Under the pieces are notes generated by a model that did not search any database, was not told where the DNA came from, and worked only from the letters and a program-made list of their open reading frames with translations. The position numbers were made by a program, and so were the translations under genes. A stretch of 64,000 nucleotides of DNA from Strongyloides papillosus (taxonomy: Eukaryota; Nematoda; Chromadorea; Rhabditida; Strongyloididae): NCBI GenBank assembly GCA_005656395.1, contig SRSI01000023.1:930001-994000 (forward strand), in the 5' to 3' direction. This document shows, one piece after another, positions 58,305-64,000 of the stretch. How positions within the stretch are numbered: position 1 is the stretch's first letter; the number at the start of each line of letters is the position of its first letter.

Positions 58305-61300
58305 GTTTTGAATATACATTATAAATTTAAATCTACTAAATCAAAGTATTTAAATAAATAAATCAAAATAACTCAAAGTAAAACTTACAAAAACTTTAAA
58401 TTTTGATTAAACAAGATTTTGTTTTTGAGTATAACATTGTATTTAATCTAAAATAATTTAGACATTATCAAATATAATAAATAGTTATCAGGACAAAATT
58501 CGATATAAAAATAAATTAAAATTACCATAAAAATTTATTGAGATGAATCTTTTGAAGTATTTCTTATTTACTTTCACTCTTTACTTCCTCCATTATCCTC
58601 CAAAAAATTTAACTTGCCAAAAAATATAACCAAATCTAATCTCTATATTCTAATAATTATCGGAAGTTATATCACATAAATAAACATAGCTATCACCCTA
58701 TGTTAACATTTTTAGGTATTTTTTTATATATCGCATTTTAAACTTTATTTTAATATTCCTTGTGCTTGAAATACGAACAACTAATACTTAAAGGTAGGAT
58801 AAGAATGTGAATACTTTTGTTGATGAAACATTATCGATGTCGAATAATAAATTAAAAAGTCATATATTTTCTTATTGAAAGAAATATTGTCTAAAAAAAT
58901 AGTATTCGATTAATCATAACTTTCTTGAAATTTTATTATCATTTATGGTACTATACTAATTCGATAGATATTTTTTTAGAATAATAATACCGCATTATCC
59001 AAAATTAACTTACCAAGAATTTTAATTCTTAAAAAATATCGAAATATCGACAAAATTTATGATTCTTTTCCCTTGTTAAAACATAATTTTTGACTTCTAT
59101 ATCCATGATATTTTAGAAATACATAGAAAATAAAAATTTTTTTATAATCAATAATAGTCATAATATTGCCTTTCCACATCATAAAAATACGTTAATGTTA
59201 ATTTATCAGATATACTAAAGTTTTTATAATCATAACTCCGCATAGAATGTAAATTTCTATATGAGACCTATGGTAAATAATGTTATATATCTGTATCTTG
59301 GCTACAAAATTACTACAATATTACATTTGTTTTTCTAGAATAATCGAAGTTATTAATATGAATATTTGGATATTCTTTTATAGATTACTTTGTGTAATTT
59401 TTTGAGGAAATAATTTGATGATGATTTTATATATTTTAAGTGTATTTATTTGTTATTCTTGTCATGACTTAATCTTGTTGAAAAAGCTAATATATATTGA
59501 AATTAATTAGTAAGTTGAATTTTATATATAGATACATAAGATTTCATTGAGATGGCCATCAGTTTATTTATATTTGAAATATAAAAAAAGATCCATAAAA
59601 ATATAGACTAAATTTTTGTTTGTTTATGAATGGATTTCAATCAATAAAATGCTTTAATTATTAAATCGATAATGGCTTGTTATGTTTAATACTTCATATT
59701 ATGTCATATTCTCATTTGATGGGTCAATTTGTTTTAGTTGCAATATCTCGAAATTAACCTTGTAAAGTGTTATTAATGAAAGTTATAAAGCACTAATAAG
59801 TATGTATCATTTTTAAACATAAAAAATTAAATAAAAAAATTATTTAATTAACATTTCTAATCAATTTACTAAGATAAGATTGAATGCTTTTACTCAGTCT
59901 TAGTATATCTGAAAAAAATTTAAGCCTACAATTATCACTTACTTATAAAAAAATTATTTTATACAAAACAATTTATGACTTTTTTATGTTGGCTTTCAAA
60001 AATTACTTTTTTAATGTATTAAAAAATAAATTGTTTTTCAGATATGTGTAATATCGTAAAAATTATTACGTATACAAAATTATATTAAAAAATACCACCA
60101 ATTTAATTTGTAATAAATTAATCAAAAATAAAAAGTTTAAACTAATATAATAATTAATATCATTTAACCAAAAATGAGAACTTTATTTGACTAATAAATT
60201 TCAAAAAAATTTAATTATATAAAATTATACACAAGAAGCCTTCCGCTCAAAAATATTTAATCAAATGTGATCAAAAGACTTAAATTTGATCTAACATCTT
60301 AAATTAGATAAATTACATACCTTGCAATTAATTATATAATTTGGAAATTCAAAAAAAGGTAAAATGATAAACTACAAGTTTATTATTTCTAGATTAATGT
60401 GAATAATTTCATACTTTTCAACGTGGAACAATGTATGCATATTTACATGTGCACAAATGCATAAAATATTACTATTACAACTAAAATATAAATATTACAT
60501 TATGATTTTGAATGTAATTTTTATATATGCATGTGGTAAATCTTTGGGTAGTACCACTCAATAAATTTATATTACTAGTGCTATAATAGAAATCAAACAG
60601 AATTTCATAATAATGTAAATTATGTTTAATATATAGTTATTTATTTCATAAATATTTCTCTATTATTTTGTATTTTTCAAATATCTATTAGCTTTGTGAA
60701 TACAATGTGAATATAAATTAAAAAACAATTCATTGATTTGTTATTATTCTTGACATTCTTTATAATAAGAAAAGGTACCTGATAAAAAACAAACCTCTGT
60801 AAATAAAATTTTTAACTCTCATTTAATTTTCTTAGATTTTTTAGAATTTTTAAAAGCTTACTAATAAAGAACAAAGTAGTAAATGTTAAGATCTTTTAAA
60901 ATTATAAAAAAAACGTAAAAAATTCCTAGAATACTATTTTTAATTATTGTAAGAACTTAATTTTTTTATTTATGGCAAGATAATTTTCATTATAAATTGC
61001 ATTTATGAAATAATCAACTATAAAATAAGCCTTATTTTTTGTCGAACCTTTTTAACAAAAATTTAATGAGCAAAAAAACTCTAAACAAATATATTTTGAA
61101 ATAAAAAAGTTTAAGAAATGGATATAATGTTAGAAAGTTAAATTAATTTGAAATAGTATAGTTTTTATAAACACACATTATCTTTAAAATTATATAATGT
61201 ATATGTGCATTGAAAGATATATCACTAATACTTTGTAAATCAATATATTTGAGTTGAAATTTGTTATATAGATAAAATCTTATAGGTACTATCAGAATTG

Positions 61301-61913
61301 AAAAAATTAATTAAATTGTTTAAAAAACAGACATTTGTTGTCAAAATATCAAAAAAACATTTTTTTGTTTTTTTATCCGGGTCACATTTAAAAAATGACT
61401 ATTTATGACTATGCCTATTTAAAAAACATTTTTTAATTAACGTATATAAATTCCACATTTATTAAAAATTATAAGGTGCACACACTATGCTGTTTAGTAT
61501 TAAATTCCTCGGTCGAATACTTTAACCTTGCCGCAGCGACGTTTTTCTAAACTTGCAAAATACCTATTTGAAGCTAATAAAAGTTTATGAAACTCTTACA
61601 GGGCATTGTTTATGCTGTGTAGAGGTAGATTATTTGAAAAAATTTTAAAATTTCCAAAAATGGGAATTTTTTTTTGAAGCCTTATATCTCAAAATTATAA
61701 CAGATGACCTTATATAAAATCTATATATTCTGAAAGCCCTTGATTTCCTCTACAAGAATATACCAATATCATATCAAAGTTTTTATCCAGTTTTTAAATA
61801 ATTAGTTTTAAAGTTAATTACCCCATGTTTTTTCAATATTTTTGATATTAAAAGACAATTTATAAGATTATTTTCTTTTATTTTATTCGTATTCACCTAA
61901 AAGGGACGAAAAT
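58305..61913. other. Long AT-rich region without recognised gene
   Basis: About 3.6 kb of AT-rich, stop-dense sequence. No repeat array, terminal inverted repeat or RNA gene was noticed. The last 20 bases (GGGACGAAAATTTAC) may belong to the LINE 3' end; similar words occur at 7230-7255 in the nested element. Confidence 0.4.
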
Positions 61914-63626
61914 TTACAAACATTTATAAATATTAACATTTAATGATGATTTGGCTTTTCTATCAGGTTGTTTTCGTATAGTAGAATTATCAGGAACAAG
62001 AGATAGAAGACTCTTTGGAGGTCTGCCTACTGGTCTTTTCCAATCTTTCTCAACATATACATCAAAAGGTTTTCTTGCCTTTTCCATCCTATCTAGTATT
62101 ATATCTTTGATGCCCTTAGCAGGATGGATCTCTTTTTTGAAAATAAAATGTAGAATCTTCTTCTCCAGTGATACAAATTTATTGATAAGCATAATAGTCG
62201 GTCTCATAGATTCTATACTGTATAGAGTTGCTGGTCTTATGATACAATTATAAATTTTTAATTTATTTTTGTAATCAGCCATATATAATAGTTCTTTGTT
62301 TCTAAATCTTGCCCGCCATGTGGCCTTTGCACGTTCATTGAAATCGTTATTATCTCCATTCAGGTCCATAGATACCACTCTTCCTAGGTATTTAAAATTT
62401 GATACTACTTCATATATTGGATTATCTAACTTCTTTTTATATTGCGTAGCCATCATTTTTGTTTTATCCTTATTCAACTCTAGACCTGTTTTCCTGGCAT
62501 GATATTCAATAATTTGAGCTATTTTTTCTGTTAGCTTTTGATCATAGGTGTATATTACTATGTCGTCAGCAAACTCTAATTTGAAGCTAACTGTAGGAGT
62601 ACCATCAATCATAACCTTAACTAGGTTACTTTCTTCGTTTTTAAAACAATCATCTAAATCATGTTGGGCATTCTTAAGAATTATTTTTAATAATAGAATA
62701 AACAATTTTGGGCTTACTGTATCACTCTGTCTAATACCTGACTTCACTTCGATTGTAGTATATGAATTGTTGATACCTGTGGAAAAGGTAGCTTTTGGAG
62801 ATCTGTATAATGCTTCAATTCTTTTTACCAATTCTTCATCAAAATCATTTATTGCCAAACTGTAGAGAAGCCAGCTATGGTTAATTGAATCGAATGCTTT
62901 TTTAAAATCTATAAAAATAGCATATAAATCTTTCTTATACTCTCTACACGTTTGAATTATTGTGCAGAATTGTAATATCTGATTTAAAGTATTTCTTTTT
63001 CTAAAAAACTCTGCCTGGCTAGAACTGACACAATTTTCAATCTTATCTTGGATACGTTCAAGTAAAGTTCCAGTATAAATTTTGAAAATAGCTTGTAAGA
63101 TTGATATTGGCCTAAAACTAGAAATATCATTCGAAATACTGCTAGGTTTTTTGATAAAAACTATATTGCATTCATTCATTTGGTCAGGAATCAAATGTCC
63201 ATGCTTATTGAATAAAGTAGCTAGTGCTTCTGCTGCTTTTCTGCCACCTAATATGAGGTGTTCCAGAAAAATGCCATCAGGTCCACAAGCTTTTCTTTTA
63301 CTTTTTTTGATTCTAAAACTAACTTCTTCAGGAGTTATGGGATGCCATTTAGAATCTTTTTCGACATAATTCCTCCACTCGATACTTTCTCCCCTTTCTT
63401 TACCGAAGATTTCACCAAAGGTTTTATTCACACTATCTTTGCTTATGTTGTTGAATTTTTTCCTAGCTGTTTCTTTAAAAACATATTTCATTGATCTACC
63501 TTCCTTGATGGCTTTATCAATAACTAAATTTGTTCTTTTTAAACACAAATCATTAATTTCGAATCTTATTAGTTTGCTAAGAATAGTATAATTCAAACCT
63601 TTACTTTTAAGATTTTTCCTCTTCAT
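61914..63626 (-). CDS. RTE-like LINE reverse transcriptase (copy 2)
   Basis: A 570-residue open frame covers the RT and C-terminal part of an endonuclease-RT polyprotein. Motifs in order: KACGPDGIFLEHL, FRPISILQAIFKIYTGTLL, AIFIDFKKAFDS (first catalytic Asp), SGIRQSDTVSPKLFILLL, LEFADDIVIY (catalytic FADD) and a C-terminal DWKRPVGRPPKSLL. GRPP plus Trp is seen in the craniofacial-development-2-like RTE group. The usual G of GIRQGD is S here, while copy 1 at 5353 retains G. Upstream the frame is cut by a TGA at 63762-63764 where copy 1 has Trp. Endonuclease lies beyond the window edge. Confidence 0.88.
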   Translation of the reverse strand: MKRKNLKSKGLNYTILSKLIRFEINDLCLKRTNLVIDKAIKEGRSMKYVFKETARKKFNNISKDSVNKTFGEIFGKERGESIEWRNYVEKDSKWHPITPEEVSFRIKKSKRKACGPDGIFLEHLILGGRKAAEALATLFNKHGHLIPDQMNECNIVFIKKPSSISNDISSFRPISILQAIFKIYTGTLLERIQDKIENCVSSSQAEFFRKRNTLNQILQFCTIIQTCREYKKDLYAIFIDFKKAFDSINHSWLLYSLAINDFDEELVKRIEALYRSPKATFSTGINNSYTTIEVKSGIRQSDTVSPKLFILLLKIILKNAQHDLDDCFKNEESNLVKVMIDGTPTVSFKLEFADDIVIYTYDQKLTEKIAQIIEYHARKTGLELNKDKTKMMATQYKKKLDNPIYEVVSNFKYLGRVVSMDLNGDNNDFNERAKATWRARFRNKELLYMADYKNKLKIYNCIIRPATLYSIESMRPTIMLINKFVSLEKKILHFIFKKEIHPAKGIKDIILDRMEKARKPFDVYVEKDWKRPVGRPPKSLLSLVPDNSTIRKQPDRKAKSSLNVNIYKCL

Positions 63627-64000
63627 AAGTAGATTTTTGATTTTCGGATCATCAGTGATTCTACGTGATGACTTTATTTCTTTTATTTTATATTCATTGT
63701 AAATTTTTGTAAGATTACTTCTGATTGTATCATAGTTTTGTTCAGCATTTTCACCAAGGTCTCAATTTAATTTTTTCTTAATATCTTTTAACTTCATAGG
63801 GTCAATTTTATTAAAGTCCGGTCTAACATTAACCTTGTTGTTTTTGAATTTTGTTCTATGTGATAAGACTTTAAATTCTAATTTTAATATTAAAGGGTTA
63901 TGATTGCTGTTAAAGATTTGTTTCTGTAACGCTCTAACATCTTTTATTCTTTTAGCCTAATACTTCATCTGATAAGAAATAGTCTATTTCTCCTTTAATT
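63627..64000 (-). mobile_element. LINE copy 2 continuing to window edge
   Basis: The linker between endonuclease and RT, near-identical to 7300-7690 of copy 1, including the TAA/TAG-containing TTTTAGCCTAATACTTCATC shared by both. Continues past 64000. Confidence 0.85.

Noticed and set aside
62296..63494. Several plus-strand open frames over the LINE
   Set aside because: They are antisense shadows of the reverse transcriptase; the minus strand carries the RT motifs.
1..64000. tRNA, rRNA or spliced-leader genes
   Set aside because: No T-arm plus anticodon-arm arrangement or rRNA-like sequence was noticed by eye; the only tRNA-like string is the retrotransposon primer site. A covariance-model scan was not possible.

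Overview
This is eukaryotic DNA from a very AT-rich genome (roughly a quarter G+C by eye). It has short GT-AG introns of about 37-62 bp, two astacin metalloproteases with EGF-like and CUB-like tails, a large secreted repeat protein and a dense load of transposons. The astacins (zinc motif HExxHxxGxxHEQSRRDRD), the compact introns and the base composition suggest a nematode, most like Strongyloides and its relatives. The organism is inferred from protein style only.

Layout, left half. 1-2280 is a decayed gag-protease part of an LTR retrotransposon on the minus strand. 3784-8395 holds the first exon of a small secreted-protein gene, cut off by a mariner element (4066-5350) and an RTE-like LINE; the LINE itself contains a TA-flanked DNA element (6217-7292). 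8808-9623 and 18237-18907 are two copies, in opposite orientation, of a foldback or Mutator-like element. 9988-10351 and 14555-14919 are two copies of a TTAA-flanked piggyBac-type MITE, also opposite. Between these lies an intact-looking ORF resembling bunyaviral (phlebovirus/tenuivirus-type) nucleoprotein (11348-12157), that is, an endogenous viral element. Astacin genes lie at 15426-16601 and 19916-21199, separated by a pogo/Tigger remnant and one foldback copy. A 482-residue secreted four-repeat protein is at 24587-26035.

Layout, right half. 29508-36560 is an autonomous-type Helitron (Rep plus Pif1-like helicase) that has introns at its start and several frame breaks. It is followed by two unrelated satellites with about 178 bp and about 181-201 bp units (37440-39215, 40381-41165). 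Next come a NADAR-domain gene (42686-43242), two tandem RPA32-like genes on the minus strand (44120-45177, 45676-47093) and a divergent RPA70-like gene (48106-49804). Thus a cluster of ssDNA-binding subunits sits next to a possible nucleic-acid ADP-ribosyl hydrolase. 50162-51234 is a near-perfect 264-bp inverted repeat whose arms read as protein. The second, complete copy of the small secreted gene follows (51653-52853), with a long foldback in its intron. 53877-58304 is a gypsy-type LTR retrotransposon with LTRs, tRNA primer site and an extra, intact-looking RNase HI domain after the integrase. The window ends in a second copy of the RTE-like LINE (61914 to the edge).

Host genes I would keep are the two astacins, the four-repeat secreted protein, the NADAR gene, the three RPA-like genes, the small secreted gene at 51653, a small basic protein at 27609-27911 and, with care, the domesticated-looking nucleoprotein. 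Most of the remaining recognisable sequence is mobile DNA or its remains.
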